From contig NZ_JAHMHW010000010.1 of assembly GCF_020169515.1 (NCBI RefSeq), forward strand, positions 62,001 to 126,000: DNA of 64,000 bases, read 5' to 3'. This document shows, one piece after another, positions 8,363-17,545 of this stretch (positions within the stretch are counted from its first letter, which is position 1; each line of letters opens with the position of its first letter). The translations under genes and the position numbers were made by a program. A model generated the notes under the pieces. The model had not been told where the DNA came from, ran no database searches, and saw nothing but the letters and a program-made list of their open reading frames with translations. Origin of the DNA: Paenibacillus vietnamensis. GTDB taxonomy: Bacteria > Bacillota > Bacilli > Paenibacillales > Paenibacillaceae.

Positions 8363-9478
8363 CTACCCCTGCGGCTTATGGCGAAATTCGCTTGGCAGCA
8401 TGCCCGTATACTCGCGAAATAATCGGCTAAAATACTTTTCGTCCATGTAGCCCGTATGCTCCGCTACCCATTGGACCGATTTATTCGTATGCGTCAAATA
8501 ATCCTTGGCTTTCTCGATGCGGATCTGCCGCACATATTCGTTGAAAGATTTCCCCGTGATCTCTTTGAAACACAAGCTAAAATAACTGCGGCTCATGTTG
8601 ACCCGCTTCGCGACCTCCACCACAAAAAGCTGATTGTCCAGCTCTTCTTGAACGATCTTGACCGCCTTCATGACGCAGTCTACGACCTCCTGCGAATAAG
8701 GCTGGCTGCCCGCGAATTGCGCGGTAAGCTCGCGGACCGACCGCAGCCAGCCCTCAGCTTCGCGCCAGCTTTCGAACGGCCCCGGCTCCGCGAGGCGCCG
8801 GTCCGTCACCGCCGCATACACGCGCTTCCATTCGCTATCGATGGCGTAGAAGAACGGAATGAGCCGGGACACGGGCAGCCGCATCGCCTTCAGCTCGTCC
8901 CGGAGCTGCGCGTAGAGCGCGTCGTCATGAATCCATTCCAGCGCCAGCCACTGCTCCCTCGCGCCGGCCAGAGCGTTCTCGTCGGCGTCGGATTCCTTGC
9001 CCGCGTCTTCCGGAGAGCGCTCGCTCCGGCTTCCGACCGGCTGATCCTCGTAAAATAAGTCGTTCTGCTTGTTACCTCCGGCCGTGCTCTTCTTCCTTTC
9101 TTCCTGAATTCTGGCGTGCACCCTTCCGAGCACTTCCTCGAACCGTTCCTTCTCCAGCTGCACCTTGGCGATATAATCGATCGCCCCAAGCCGCAGCGCT
9201 TCCTGGACATACTCAAAATCTTGGTGGAGGGTCAAGACGACGATATACAGCTCCGGAAACCGCTTGCGGGCGCTGCGCATCAATTCGATGCCCGACATGA
9301 CCGGCATCGCAAGGTCCGTCAGCAGCAGATCGACCGGATTCGCCTGCAGAAATTCCAGCGCCTTCTCGCCGTTGTTCGCTTCCCCGACCACCTGCATTCC
9401 AAATTCGTCCCAAGGCATCGCCGATATAAGCCCTTTGCGCACCAGCTTATCGTCGTCCACTACAAGCACCTTAATCAT
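8363..9478 (-). CDS. response regulator, AraC-type (YesN family)
   Basis: Response regulator of 371 residues. Residues 1-120 are a receiver domain with acidic pocket D8-D9-D10, phosphoacceptor Asp55 in LLLTDLAMP, and conserved Lys in IDYIAKVQLEK. A variable linker follows. The last 100 residues are a two-helix-turn-helix AraC domain (VAKRVNMSRSYFSLCFKEITGKS, then HTGYMDEKYFSRLFREYTG). Its ATG overlaps the kinase stop by four bases (ATGA), so the pair is co-translated. It most likely activates the adjacent transporter genes in response to the kinase; that regulatory link is inferred from gene order. Confidence 0.94.
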   Translation of the reverse strand: MIKVLVVDDDKLVRKGLISAMPWDEFGMQVVGEANNGEKALEFLQANPVDLLLTDLAMPVMSGIELMRSARKRFPELYIVVLTLHQDFEYVQEALRLGAIDYIAKVQLEKERFEEVLGRVHARIQEERKKSTAGGNKQNDLFYEDQPVGSRSERSPEDAGKESDADENALAGAREQWLALEWIHDDALYAQLRDELKAMRLPVSRLIPFFYAIDSEWKRVYAAVTDRRLAEPGPFESWREAEGWLRSVRELTAQFAGSQPYSQEVVDCVMKAVKIVQEELDNQLFVVEVAKRVNMSRSYFSLCFKEITGKSFNEYVRQIRIEKAKDYLTHTNKSVQWVAEHTGYMDEKYFSRLFREYTGMLPSEFRHKPQG

Positions 9479-11220
9479 ACGTCTCTCTCCGCCTCCAATG
9501 CCGGTAATCTTAATATGACGCTTGTTCCCTTGCCTAATTCACTCTTGATTTGCATGCTTGCTTGCCCATCGTAATAAAATTCAACCATCCGTTTCACGTA
9601 ATTCATGCCGATCCCCATGCCGACTTTCTTTTTCTCGACACGGTCGTTATGCAGCAGCTCCCGGATCGTCTCTTCCGTCATCCCTTCGCCGTTGTCATGG
9701 ACGGACAGCTCGATAAAGCCGTCGTATTTCACATCCACGCGGATGCTCCCTTGGTCGTTCAAGCCGTGATATAGCGCATTTTCCACGAGCGGCTGCAGGA
9801 TAAACCTCGGAATGATCCAGTCCAGCACATGCTCATCGGCTTCCACCCGTACATTAAAATCGAAATCGTAGCGGATTTGCTGCAGCGTCAAATATTCCCT
9901 CAGCGCTTCAAGCTCTTCCTTTACGGTCGTCTGCTCACCCAGCTTGCCTAGATTGTAGTACAGCAATTTGTTCAGGGAGACGACAAGCTGGTCGATTTCG
10001 TCCTGGCCGTTCATCACGGCCAGCCAATGCGCGGTATCGAGCGTATTCATCAGAAAATGTGGGTTAATCTGATAGCGCAGCTTCTCGATTTCAAGGTCCG
10101 CCCTGCGCTTTTCCTTCTGCTCCACTTCGAGGAACAATTCACCGATTTGCTGCTTCATTTCCCCGAAATCCCGCAGCAGGTAATCGAATTCCGGAATGTA
10201 CGTCTTATCTAGCGCGGAATTGAAATCGCTCTGGCCTGCCCTTTTTATTTCCTTATGGAACTTGGTAAGCGGGCGGTACACCATCTTCCACAGCAGCCAT
10301 GCGAGCAGGAGGCTGATGGCCAGCACCAGGAGGGAGAAGAGGACGATTTGGACGAGCCAGCGGTTCCTCTCCTTGTTGTACTCCGCCTTCGGAATGACGG
10401 ATACGATGCTCCAGCCCTGGCTGCTCGAGCTCTTGAACCAATAATAATCGCGATAAGCGCCTTGATCGGATCCGGAGCTTTGCCCGGGGAACACGCCCTT
10501 CACCGGAAAAATGCCCGGAAGCTCGCTGAACGCGATCGTTCCGTCGCTGCTGAGCAGCAAATGGTGCGAGCTTTTGCTGATCCGGTCGGTTTCCAGTATG
10601 TTCTGCGTAAGCTTGAAGCCCGACTCGATGTAAATATAAATATCGTCGCGATCCGGAATGCCGGCCTTTCTCAGGACGGACAGCACGTTATGGTTGTTCA
10701 ATCCGTCCTGGCTCGTATGCGGGGCATGATACGTGATTTTGTTCGTCACGTCCAGCACGGGGAGCTTGCCCGGATCAAAATGCTCGTTCGCATTCAGATT
10801 TTCAAACAGATACGTTCCGTCCTTCGCGGCGTAATACATCGTGAGGCCGATATTCGGGTTGGTGAATGTAATCGCTCCCACTTCGCTTTTGATTTCGTCG
10901 GTCAGGCTCCAAGTCTCATACGGCCCGTCCCCCAGCAAATATTGGTCCACTTTCTTCCCTACAGTCCCGTCGAAGGACAGCTGCTGCGACACGTGGCTCA
11001 TGTTGTTCATCGTGTTCTCAAGTGAAAGCTGGACCTGCTTCAAATTGCTTTGAATGCCCAATTGGATTTTGTTGAACAAGATCGAATCGATCGTCCAATA
11101 CGAAATCAGCCCGATCCCGATAAACGGGATAAGCGAACTTGCGATAAACAGGGCGACGATTCTCCGTTTAAGGGGCAAGTTTTGAAGATAGGAATAGGCT
11201 TTGCTTCTGATCGCATTCAT
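9475..11220 (-). CDS. sensor histidine kinase, YesM family
   Basis: Membrane kinase partner of the YesN-like regulator. The ATG at 11220 was chosen: the frame opens earlier at 11271, but that ATG overlaps a TATAAT promoter box. Order of domains: an N-terminal helix (RIVALFIASSLIPFIGIGLISYW), a large extracellular sensor of about 250 residues, a second helix (WLVQIVLFSLLVLAISLLLAWLLW), a HAMP-like segment, the His_kinase module with phosphoacceptor in LRYQINPHFLMNTLD, and an HATPase domain (VENALYHGLN, DNGEGM, GMGIGMNYVKRM). It probably senses an extracellular sugar, directly or through the binding protein, and controls uptake. Confidence 0.93.
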   Translation of the reverse strand: MNAIRSKAYSYLQNLPLKRRIVALFIASSLIPFIGIGLISYWTIDSILFNKIQLGIQSNLKQVQLSLENTMNNMSHVSQQLSFDGTVGKKVDQYLLGDGPYETWSLTDEIKSEVGAITFTNPNIGLTMYYAAKDGTYLFENLNANEHFDPGKLPVLDVTNKITYHAPHTSQDGLNNHNVLSVLRKAGIPDRDDIYIYIESGFKLTQNILETDRISKSSHHLLLSSDGTIAFSELPGIFPVKGVFPGQSSGSDQGAYRDYYWFKSSSSQGWSIVSVIPKAEYNKERNRWLVQIVLFSLLVLAISLLLAWLLWKMVYRPLTKFHKEIKRAGQSDFNSALDKTYIPEFDYLLRDFGEMKQQIGELFLEVEQKEKRRADLEIEKLRYQINPHFLMNTLDTAHWLAVMNGQDEIDQLVVSLNKLLYYNLGKLGEQTTVKEELEALREYLTLQQIRYDFDFNVRVEADEHVLDWIIPRFILQPLVENALYHGLNDQGSIRVDVKYDGFIELSVHDNGEGMTEETIRELLHNDRVEKKKVGMGIGMNYVKRMVEFYYDGQASMQIKSELGKGTSVILRLPALEAERDV

Positions 11221-11269
11221 GCCGCTGCATTCATCCTCCCCATGCTTCTGTCGAATAATGTTTGAATAC

Positions 11270-11275
11270 ATTATA
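11270..11275 (-). promoter_or_regulatory. -10 box of the sensor/regulator operon
   Basis: A perfect TATAAT on the minus strand lies 50 bases upstream of the chosen kinase start. The -35 region at 17-base spacing (TAGTTT) is poor, which would fit an activated promoter. Confidence 0.4.
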
Positions 11276-11353
11276 TAGGGTCGAAATGGGTTAAACTAGA
11301 CCTAAATGGTACTGGGTATTTATCCAATATTGGCATTGCGTGATGAGAACATA

Positions 11354-11381
11354 AAAAAGGACCGCTTCCGTAGAAGCGGCC
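11354..11381 (-). terminator. terminator after the acetyltransferase gene
   Basis: CCGCTTC (11362-11368) pairs with GAAGCGG (11373-11379) around a 4-base loop; on the minus strand the stem continues into TCCTTTTTTA. It lies about 115 bases after the GNAT stop. Confidence 0.8.
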
Positions 11382-11496
11382 AAACCAAATATTCTTATTA
11401 AATATTTACCTTTAATTCTAATCTGGAATATCTTTCTTCAAGCTCTTCATCTTCACTAACCTACTAGCTCTACATGAATTCCCGCTAACGTCATGT

Positions 11497-12060
11497 TCAC
11501 CCTCCACCTGACGCAATAACCTTCTCAAACTTGCTATACTCCCCCATCCCGTTTGGAGCCTTGCCTAAGTAGGTATAGCCGCACTTGAGGTAAAACTCGT
11601 TCAGCCTCTCGTTGCCTGCGACGCAGTCCAGCCGAATCCGGTCCTTCCCGGGAAACCGGATACCCGATTCCGCCCAGCGGACGATCGCTTCCCCGAGATT
11701 CCGACCCGCCACTTCGCGGTTCGTGGTCAGCCGATGCAGGTAGATGGAGGACTCATGCCCCTCCTCTCCCCATAGCTCCCGGTCCCACGGACTTGCCTTC
11801 TGCATGAGCATGACCATGCCCGCCAGCACACCGCCCCGCCTAAAAAGATACACCTCGCCGCGCCCAATCGCCTCCGGCGTCCGGTGCGAATCCTCGCCGC
11901 GCAGCAAAGCGTTCCACTGCGAGGAGCCTTTGCTCTTCAGCCACTCGGCCGTGCTGACCAGCAGCTGCAGCACCGCTTCCGTGTCCTCCGTCTTCGCCTG
12001 GTGTACGTGAATATCCGGCTCAATCATTCCAATCGGGTTCATGCGGGTCGACAATGGCAT
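11497..12060 (-). CDS. GNAT family N-acetyltransferase
   Basis: Acetyltransferase of 187 residues. The GNAT fold is visible: beta1-alpha1 at HVHQAKTEDTEAVLQLLVSTAEWL, the central strand SSIYLHRLTTNREVAGRNLG (where the V-x-x-x-x-R/Q-x-x-G acetyl-CoA loop appears as REVAGRNLGEAIVRW), and the last motif LDCVAGNERLNEFYLKCGYTYLG. The conserved DC-x-x-x-N and FY-x-x-x-G signatures are typical of uncharacterised Bacillus GNATs acting on small amines. RBS AGGGAGGAAA precedes the ATG. No partner gene suggests a substrate. Confidence 0.88.
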   Translation of the reverse strand: MPLSTRMNPIGMIEPDIHVHQAKTEDTEAVLQLLVSTAEWLKSKGSSQWNALLRGEDSHRTPEAIGRGEVYLFRRGGVLAGMVMLMQKASPWDRELWGEEGHESSIYLHRLTTNREVAGRNLGEAIVRWAESGIRFPGKDRIRLDCVAGNERLNEFYLKCGYTYLGKAPNGMGEYSKFEKVIASGGG

Positions 12061-12096
12061 TGCGAGTTTCCTCCCTATTTTTCAAAAAATAGTTGG

Positions 12097-13992
12097 CTAC
12101 ACCCTGCTCCTTACTTGCCCCTTTTTCCATTCCAGAAACTTCTCAATCGCGGACGATACATCGTCAAAGCCGATGGGCTTGCTGATATATTCATCCATCC
12201 CCGCATCCAGAAACTTCTTGTCGTCGCCCTTGATTGCATGAGCCGTAACCGCCACGATAAAAGGGCTCTGCCCGTCCGGCAGCGTCTCCTTAATCGTCCG
12301 TGTCGCTTCCATTCCGTCCATCACAGGCATCTGGATATCCATAAAAATAATATCGTACGAATAACGCTTCACGGCTTCTACCGCTTCTTGTCCATTCTCG
12401 ACTAACGTCGCCTTGTAACCGAGCTTCTCGATCATTTTTTTCAGCACCAGCTGGTTCACGTCATTATCTTCCGCGATCAGAATTTTGGGAAGGTTGTCCG
12501 CGGCGTTCTCTTCCAAAAGTGCCAACTCGTCCTGCATCGCATCGGCAGGCAGCTGAAATTGAGCCGTGAACACAAAAGAGGATCCCAGCTGATTCACGCC
12601 CGACTCGTACCAGATTTCGCCGTCCATGAGCTGGACCAGTCGCTTGCAGATCGCGAGTCCGAGGCCGGTGCCTTCCGTATTGCGCGTCATAAAGTGATCC
12701 GCCTGATAAAACGGCTGGAACAAATGAACGACCTTCTCCTTCGGCACGCCGACGCCCGTATCCCGGACCGTAAATTGGAGACGGATCCAGTCCTGCTCCT
12801 GCTTGACGTTTTCGATAGAGATCGCGACCGCCCCGTTAGGCGTGAATTTGATCGCGTTGTTGAGCAAGTTCATCAGCACCTGCTTGAGCTTCGTCGAATC
12901 GCCCAGAAACACATTCGGAACGTTCGGATAAACCGATGTAGTGATTTCCAGATTTTTTTCAAGCGCTTTCGGCAAAATCACATTTAACGTTTCGGACAAA
13001 ACGGCCCGCATATTAAATTCTTCTTCCACCAGCTCCGCCCTGCCCGCTTCGATTTTCGAAAAATCCAAAATGTCGTTAATGATGCGAAGCAGCGTGTCTC
13101 CGCTTTTTTTGATGATATGAACGTATTCCGTCTGCTCCGTATCCAGATCCGTGTCCGCCAGCAATTCCGTCATGCCGATCACGCCGTTCATCGGGGTGCG
13201 GATCTCGTGGCTCATCATCGCCAGAAACTCGCTTTTCGCCTGATTCGTCTTCTCGGCCGCTTCCTTCTCGATGATCAGCCTCTTCTGCTCGGTCATGTCT
13301 TTGGCGATCAGGTAGTAGCCTACATTTTTATTGTTAATGAGGATGGGGGCCAGCGTCGCCAGCACCTCGATCGGGTGGCCGTCTTTATGGTAAATGACAT
13401 TGATGCTTTGCTCGATCTTGGCAAAATCCTTGCAGCCCGACAGAATGTCGGTTACATTATCCTTGCCGATAATTCTGGACAGGCTTGTCCCGATCAGTTC
13501 AGGGATTTTGTAGTCCGTCAGCTGCTCCACCATCTGATTGCCGTTTATAATATTGCCGTCCAGGCCAAAAGACAGGATGGCGTCGTGGTTATATTTTTTC
13601 AAGGAAGTGTAACGCTCTATGCTTTCCTGGAGCTTCAGCTCCGCGGCTTTGCTCTTCGTAATGTCGATCACCTGCGCGATGTAGTACAGCGGCCTGCCGT
13701 CCGTTTCATCGTGCATGAGCGATACGTGCAAGGAAGTCCAGATCGTGTTGCCGTTTTTATGCAAATACCGTTTTTCGGTTTCATAAACAGAAGCGCCGAC
13801 CTCATAGGGAAAAATAAATTCATCCGTACGTAGCGTCTTCATTTCCTCTTCCGAATAACCGAAGATTCCGCACATCATCGGATTGACGCTGATCCACTGC
13901 CGTTCCATCGAGATGATCGCGATTCCAATCGGCGCCTTCTTATAGACATGCTTGAATAGAGCCTGGTGGTCAAAACCCGCATTTTGCTGCAT
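12097..13992 (-). CDS. PAS-PAS hybrid sensor histidine kinase with receiver domain
   Basis: Soluble hybrid kinase of 631 residues with no transmembrane helix, so it senses an internal signal. Two PAS domains occupy about residues 8-120 and 125-240, each followed by a PAC-like strand ending in IDITKSK and KDMTEQKR. HisKA carries His262 in [12 protein letters not shown]; HATPase has [16 protein letters not shown] and [12 protein letters not shown]. The C-terminal receiver has phosphoacceptor Asp552 in [14 protein letters not shown] and Lys in YISKP. No HPt domain is present, so output needs another protein or is through the receiver itself. A chain of this type usually controls stress or lifestyle decisions, but the sequence does not show which. 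Confidence 0.93.
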   Translation of the reverse strand: MQQNAGFDHQALFKHVYKKAPIGIAIISMERQWISVNPMMCGIFGYSEEEMKTLRTDEFIFPYEVGASVYETEKRYLHKNGNTIWTSLHVSLMHDETDGRPLYYIAQVIDITKSKAAELKLQESIERYTSLKKYNHDAILSFGLDGNIINGNQMVEQLTDYKIPELIGTSLSRIIGKDNVTDILSGCKDFAKIEQSINVIYHKDGHPIEVLATLAPILINNKNVGYYLIAKDMTEQKRLIIEKEAAEKTNQAKSEFLAMMSHEIRTPMNGVIGMTELLADTDLDTEQTEYVHIIKKSGDTLLRIINDILDFSKIEAGRAELVEEEFNMRAVLSETLNVILPKALEKNLEITTSVYPNVPNVFLGDSTKLKQVLMNLLNNAIKFTPNGAVAISIENVKQEQDWIRLQFTVRDTGVGVPKEKVVHLFQPFYQADHFMTRNTEGTGLGLAICKRLVQLMDGEIWYESGVNQLGSSFVFTAQFQLPADAMQDELALLEENAADNLPKILIAEDNDVNQLVLKKMIEKLGYKATLVENGQEAVEAVKRYSYDIIFMDIQMPVMDGMEATRTIKETLPDGQSPFIVAVTAHAIKGDDKKFLDAGMDEYISKPIGFDDVSSAIEKFLEWKKGQVRSRV

Positions 13993-14047
13993 GCTCTTTC
14001 CTCCTTATCTGTGTATATTATACAAGCTGATCCCCCATATACGAAAT

Positions 14048-14075
14048 ACCCGCTTCCCTATTTGGGGAAACGGGT
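14048..14075. terminator. hairpin in the gap before the ADP-ribosylglycohydrolase
   Basis: ACCCGCTTCCC (14048-14058) pairs with GGGAAACGGGT (14065-14075), one mismatch, followed by TTT on the plus strand. The rest of the 316-base gap 13993-14308 shows no gene I can support. Confidence 0.55.
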
Positions 14076-14308
14076 TTTGAAGGAATGATTGCACTAGGGG
14101 TTCGAGCCGTTTTCGTGCTGGTTGAGGGTGACGGAAAGCTCCTGATGCCCGTCTGATACGGCGACTGAGAATTAGGCGTCCAACGTCCGATCAGAAAAGA
14201 ATTGAAAGGTCAAATACTGCGCCGCGGCGATGAAATGAAACATTTTATCAAAAAAACGGCTATCCCTCCGGTCGCATTGGACCTTATGGGAAGCCGCTTT
14301 GGGCCATT

Positions 14309-15241
14309 CTATTGCTTGTTCCTGTACAAGCCTTCGGCAAGTGTCTGAATGACATCCCGCTTAGCCAGCTTGTTCACCCATCGGGCGGGGATTCCGTCGA
14401 TTCCGTAATAAGCTCCCGCCAGCTGCCCATACACCGCTCCCGTCGTATCCGCGTCATCTCCCAGGTTAACGGCAAGAAGTGCACCTTCTTCGAAGGAGCT
14501 GGACTTGTAAAAAGCCCACAAAGCCGCTTCAAGCGACTTAATCACATAACCGGAACCTTGGATGTCGGGTGGTTCGAGCTTGCGGTAGGAGCCATTCCGA
14601 ATCTCTTCCACGCGCGGCGCAAGAGCTTCCCCGTTCACCCATTCCGCAAAAGGAGCACACTCCAGCAGCTCCTCCTTTGACCAGCCGGACAATGCTCCCA
14701 CGATCAGCGCAGCAAAAAATCTGCACGCATCTACACACTCTTCCGCAGCGTGCGTCGTTCTGGAGCTCATGGCCGCATAACGGATAGCAGCTGCCGGATC
14801 CATCGCCCAAAACATCGGCACCGGCGCCAGCCTCATAATGGACCCATTCCCCGCAGCCATCGGACTTTCCGAGCCGCAATAACCTTCGCCGCTGCGTTCA
14901 AAATGGAGAATCGCTTCCCTTGTAGCATTTCCGATATCAAAGCAGACACCATTGCTGCTCATATAGCAATCCCTCATCCACCTCCGGTAACGTGTCATCT
15001 GATCCACTGGATCAAATCCACGCACGGCCAGCAGGCTGTCCGCCAAGCAGAGCGCCATTGAAGTATCATCCGTCCACTCCCCGGCCTTCAGACCGAAGAC
15101 TCCCCCGCCTACCATATCACTCATTGGCTCGAATGTACCCGGCGCACTGAATTCAACCGTAGTGCCCAGCGCATCTCCCGCCGCCAAACCAAACAAACAT
15201 CCCAGATAACGGTCCAGGCTCAAAGCTGCAGTTTTACTCAT
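14309..15241 (-). CDS. ADP-ribosylglycohydrolase family protein
   Basis: DraG-like hydrolase of 310 residues that would remove ADP-ribose from protein, nucleic acid or small molecules. Both metal-binding clusters are complete: GDALGTTVEF near residue 20, EWTDDTSMALCLADSLL near 56-72, and NLGDDADTTGAVYGQLAGA near 260-278. These Asp/Thr residues hold the two Mg ions of the active site. The small-molecule or protein target cannot be inferred; no ADP-ribosyltransferase gene is seen next to it. It stands alone, with a bidirectional hairpin at 15320-15349 upstream. It marks the right end of the GC-rich chromosomal stretch. Confidence 0.93.
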   Translation of the reverse strand: MSKTAALSLDRYLGCLFGLAAGDALGTTVEFSAPGTFEPMSDMVGGGVFGLKAGEWTDDTSMALCLADSLLAVRGFDPVDQMTRYRRWMRDCYMSSNGVCFDIGNATREAILHFERSGEGYCGSESPMAAGNGSIMRLAPVPMFWAMDPAAAIRYAAMSSRTTHAAEECVDACRFFAALIVGALSGWSKEELLECAPFAEWVNGEALAPRVEEIRNGSYRKLEPPDIQGSGYVIKSLEAALWAFYKSSSFEEGALLAVNLGDDADTTGAVYGQLAGAYYGIDGIPARWVNKLAKRDVIQTLAEGLYRNKQ

Positions 15242-15319
15242 AAGTGATGCACCTCCTCATTCCATCATATATCCCGATTAGAGATAGCGCGAGAGTCTTC
15301 GTACATGGAGGAAAAGAAA

Positions 15320-15349
15320 AAAGACATTGCTAGGGTTAACAATGTCTTT
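15320..15349 (-). terminator. terminator after the DUF1259 gene
   Basis: AAAGACATTG (15320-15329) pairs perfectly with CAATGTCTTT (15340-15349). On the minus strand it runs into TTTTTTCTTTT, directly downstream of the DUF1259 stop at 15385. Confidence 0.88.
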
Positions 15350-15384
15350 CGTTTCCATATATTTTGTCACCAAGTTAGGCTGCC

Positions 15385-15780
15385 TTAGTGGAACGAAATC
15401 GCATCTAACGCTCGTTTTACCTTTTTCGCAAAAACAAGTGGTCGATCCACGGCTTCAATATTGATATAGATGAGCTGTGGCCGATCAAATAGCCATTCGT
15501 TATGAACAGACGAAACTATAATTCCTTGTTTACGAAGGGCCGTAAGAAACGGATTGACTTCTCTCTGCAAGAGAGCCGCCCTGCCTAAACAAAGCGCTTT
15601 TCCCGTACTAACGTTTAATGATTCGAACGAAAAGGAAGAGGTCACTCGAAATCTTTTACCCAATATCTTTGATTTGATCTCATCTCGATTAATGGTAGAG
15701 ACACATTTCCCACCAGCAAAGCCAGACTGACCCCCGATAATCCTCGAAAACTTCTCGCAAAGCGTGCCGTTACATTTCAT
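15385..15780 (-). CDS. DUF1259 (LppY/LpqO-like) domain protein
   Basis: A 131-residue single-domain protein. The order of motifs matches DUF1259: an N-terminal helix with FSRIIGG, a core strand KGRFRVTSSFS-like segment, GKALCLGRAALLQREVNPFLTALRKQGIIVSSVHNEWLFDRPQLIYINIEA, and a final helix A-x-x-V-x-x-ALD. (The family usually has 'EVnpvLkaLreaGIeVtalHNH'; here the second His is replaced, HNEW.) No signal peptide is present, so it is cytosolic. Function of the family is unknown; it is often found near antibiotic-resistance or phage-derived genes. RBS GGGGGAGGA precedes the ATG. Confidence 0.7.
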   Translation of the reverse strand: MKCNGTLCEKFSRIIGGQSGFAGGKCVSTINRDEIKSKILGKRFRVTSSFSFESLNVSTGKALCLGRAALLQREVNPFLTALRKQGIIVSSVHNEWLFDRPQLIYINIEAVDRPLVFAKKVKRALDAISFH

Positions 15781-15909
15781 CCTTCTTGTCCTCCCCCTTT
15801 TTCATTTATGGTATGACGATAGGGGAAGGTTTGAAACGGATGGTTGTCTAATACGATGCTGATGTGCTTTCGTATAGGCGCTATTTTTTGTACGTAACGA
15901 CCTGAATAC

Positions 15910-16107
15910 TTATTTCTTCCAAAAAATCTTCTTTAATGCTTCCTTAGTTTCAACCTTATAAGCCGTCATTAAAAAGTAACAATTGATTGCTGTTGTTGCT
16001 GCTAGTATTGCAGTTGCATAACTATTTCCATAAAATATTAAATTCAATACAAGCATTATTAAAGATCCAGCCACTAAAGAAAATGTAATAATAAAAAGAG
16101 TACTCAT
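15910..16107 (-). CDS. small membrane protein, two helices
   Basis: A 65-residue hydrophobic protein: helix one at about residues 4-26 (LFIITFSLVAGSLIMLVLNL) and helix two at 30-50 (ATAILAATTAINCYFLMTAY), ending in a basic tail KEALKKIFWKK. RBS GCGAGGTTGG lies at a plausible distance from the ATG. I recognise no family. It sits in AT-rich accessory DNA next to a broken small gene and could be part of a decayed accessory module. Confidence 0.5.
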   Translation of the reverse strand: MSTLFIITFSLVAGSLIMLVLNLIFYGNSYATAILAATTAINCYFLMTAYKVETKEALKKIFWKK

Positions 16108-16177
16108 GCAACCAACCTCGCTGATTTTTTTCTCTCAAATGCCTCTTAACTTAAAAGATATTTATCTTGAAATTTTC

Positions 16178-16399
16178 TTACATATTTTCTTCTAAGCTCT
16201 GTTGAACGTTCGCTGATTTGTACTTCAGTTCCTGCAACATCTTTTCCCAAATAATCAGTTGATCATGTAGACTTGGCACAATAATATTGCTCATTACATT
16301 TTCGTATTCCTTATGTAGGTTTAAATTGTTTTGAGGATAATTGATGCCACCCTTTCCTCCGACAACCAGAGTTCATGAGATTTCATATTCCCTATACAT
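16178..16399 (-). pseudogene. 73-codon gene with in-frame TGA at codon 9
   Basis: An ATG at 16399 follows AGAGGAAA at 7 bases and opens a frame that meets TGA at 16373-16375 after eight codons (MYREYEIS). The same frame then continues for 64 codons to a TAA at 16178 with normal-looking protein: TLVVGGKGGINYPQNN, then HKEYENVMSNIIVPSLHD and QLIIWEKMLQELKYKSANVQ. A good start, an in-phase continuation and a protein-like composition argue for one gene broken by a Trp-to-stop change (TGG to TGA) or a similar point event. An internal ATG at 16294 could still give a 38-residue product. The function is unknown. Confidence 0.45.
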
Positions 16400-16478
16400 A
16401 TGAAATTTCCTCTTAATATCACAGCGCATTTAAAAAATGCTCGAACGTTAGGCCGAGAATTAAATTCTTTAAATTAAA

Positions 16479-16502
16479 AACCACCGAATTTCTCCAGTGG
16501 TT
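16479..16502 (-). terminator. terminator after the GYxRxDGTYV protein gene
   Basis: AACCAC (16479-16484) pairs with GTGGTT (16497-16502); on the minus strand TTTTTAATTT follows. It lies 56 bases after the stop at 16559. The remainder of the gap 16400-16558 shows no gene. Confidence 0.65.
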
Positions 16503-16558
16503 ATTTGGATTCTCAATGATTTGATTTTTCAGAGTCAAGGTCCTATAACTGCTGAAAA

Positions 16559-17545
16559 TTATCCACGACGAAAATAACCTCCTCCTTCACTTTTGGAAAG
16601 TTGTGTTAGAGCATTTGCATCGCCATCCCGATAATACGTATCAACATACGTTCCATCGGATCTCATGTAGCCATCAACCTGATGAGGGTCAACAAACTCC
16701 ACATTCGTGCCACTAGGAATTTCCATAGCATCGAACACATCCAATGCGTCAATTGCATCAGCTATTGCTCCAATACCCAGAAAGCCAAGACCTAAAAATG
16801 CGCCTCCTTTAGCAATTTTAACACCATTTCCTTCGATTATCCCATCAATAATATTCCCAACATGCCGTATAGGAGCTATAGCGATATTATAAGCAATATC
16901 TATGATAGTCGGTTTCTTCATCTTTTCTAATTCCTGAATTGCATTGTTACATTTCATCAAAGAAGCTTCGAGCTCACTTACAATTTTTTGACAGTGTGAG
17001 ATAATGTTCTTAAGATAGTTAATCCTTTTATGGTATAGTTTTTTAAAAGACTTCTCGTATCCCCATAGCTGACTATCCTGATGCATCGTTCGGATAGTCT
17101 GTTCAGCAATGGAGATTTGCCTGTTGTAGTGGTCCACTGCTTGATTCAGGATGTATTTAGTCCGCAAAACTTCGTCAATCTTTTGTAATGCCTTTTTACG
17201 TATTCGTTTATCTTGGTAATGATAAAATCCCTCTGCAATAACAACCAAGGGCTTCTTAAATTGAAGAAACTTATTACTCTTATATTTCATATAATTATAG
17301 TGTTTAGTAAAAGAATCATTCATTCTTATAAGTACGTCTCGCATTTCCTTACGCTTTCCTCTAGTGTGCTGTCTTCTTGGATAAAACCGATTTATCACTC
17401 GCATGACCTTTTGTAGTCCGATAAATGTTCGAATTAGAAGAATTAGCGCAGTAATAATACCTAATAATACAATAGTCATCTGAAGGGGGGAGAAATTCAA
17501 TATAATTTCTACAATAAAATGAAAATAACCATAGTCCTCCACCAT
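16559..17545 (-). CDS. membrane-anchored coiled-coil protein with C-terminal GYxRxDGTYV motif
   Basis: An unrecognised protein of 328 residues. The ATG at 17545 was chosen because AAAGGGAG lies 9 bases upstream; the earlier ATG at 17635 has no ribosome binding site. One N-terminal helix (MTIVLLGIITALILLIRTFIGL), then a very basic charged region of about 150 residues with helical, coiled-coil-like heptads (IISHCQKIVSELEASLMKCNNAIQELEKMKK split over this stretch), a small-residue hydrophobic hairpin (GGAFLGLGFLGIGAIADAI), and a C-terminal segment VDPHQVDGYMRSDGTYVDTY. The last motif recurs in many phage and defence-island proteins of Firmicutes and is thought to be a short structural module. 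No enzymatic motif was seen. Confidence 0.6.
   Translation of the reverse strand: MVEDYGYFHFIVEIILNFSPLQMTIVLLGIITALILLIRTFIGLQKVMRVINRFYPRRQHTRGKRKEMRDVLIRMNDSFTKHYNYMKYKSNKFLQFKKPLVVIAEGFYHYQDKRIRKKALQKIDEVLRTKYILNQAVDHYNRQISIAEQTIRTMHQDSQLWGYEKSFKKLYHKRINYLKNIISHCQKIVSELEASLMKCNNAIQELEKMKKPTIIDIAYNIAIAPIRHVGNIIDGIIEGNGVKIAKGGAFLGLGFLGIGAIADAIDALDVFDAMEIPSGTNVEFVDPHQVDGYMRSDGTYVDTYYRDGDANALTQLSKSEGGGYFRRG

Noticed and set aside
10255..11025. Plus-strand frame of 256 codons antisense to the YesM-like kinase
   Set aside because: No motifs, H/R/Q-rich shadow composition, and the antisense gene is clearly the kinase.
13117..13833. Plus-strand frame of 238 codons antisense to the hybrid kinase
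   Set aside because: Shadow of the PAS/HisKA coding region; no ribosome binding site or recognisable domain.
16373..16375. TGA at codon 9 of the small gene as selenocysteine or a recoding site
   Set aside because: No selenocysteine-type hairpin follows and small unknown genes of this kind do not use it; a nonsense mutation is simpler.
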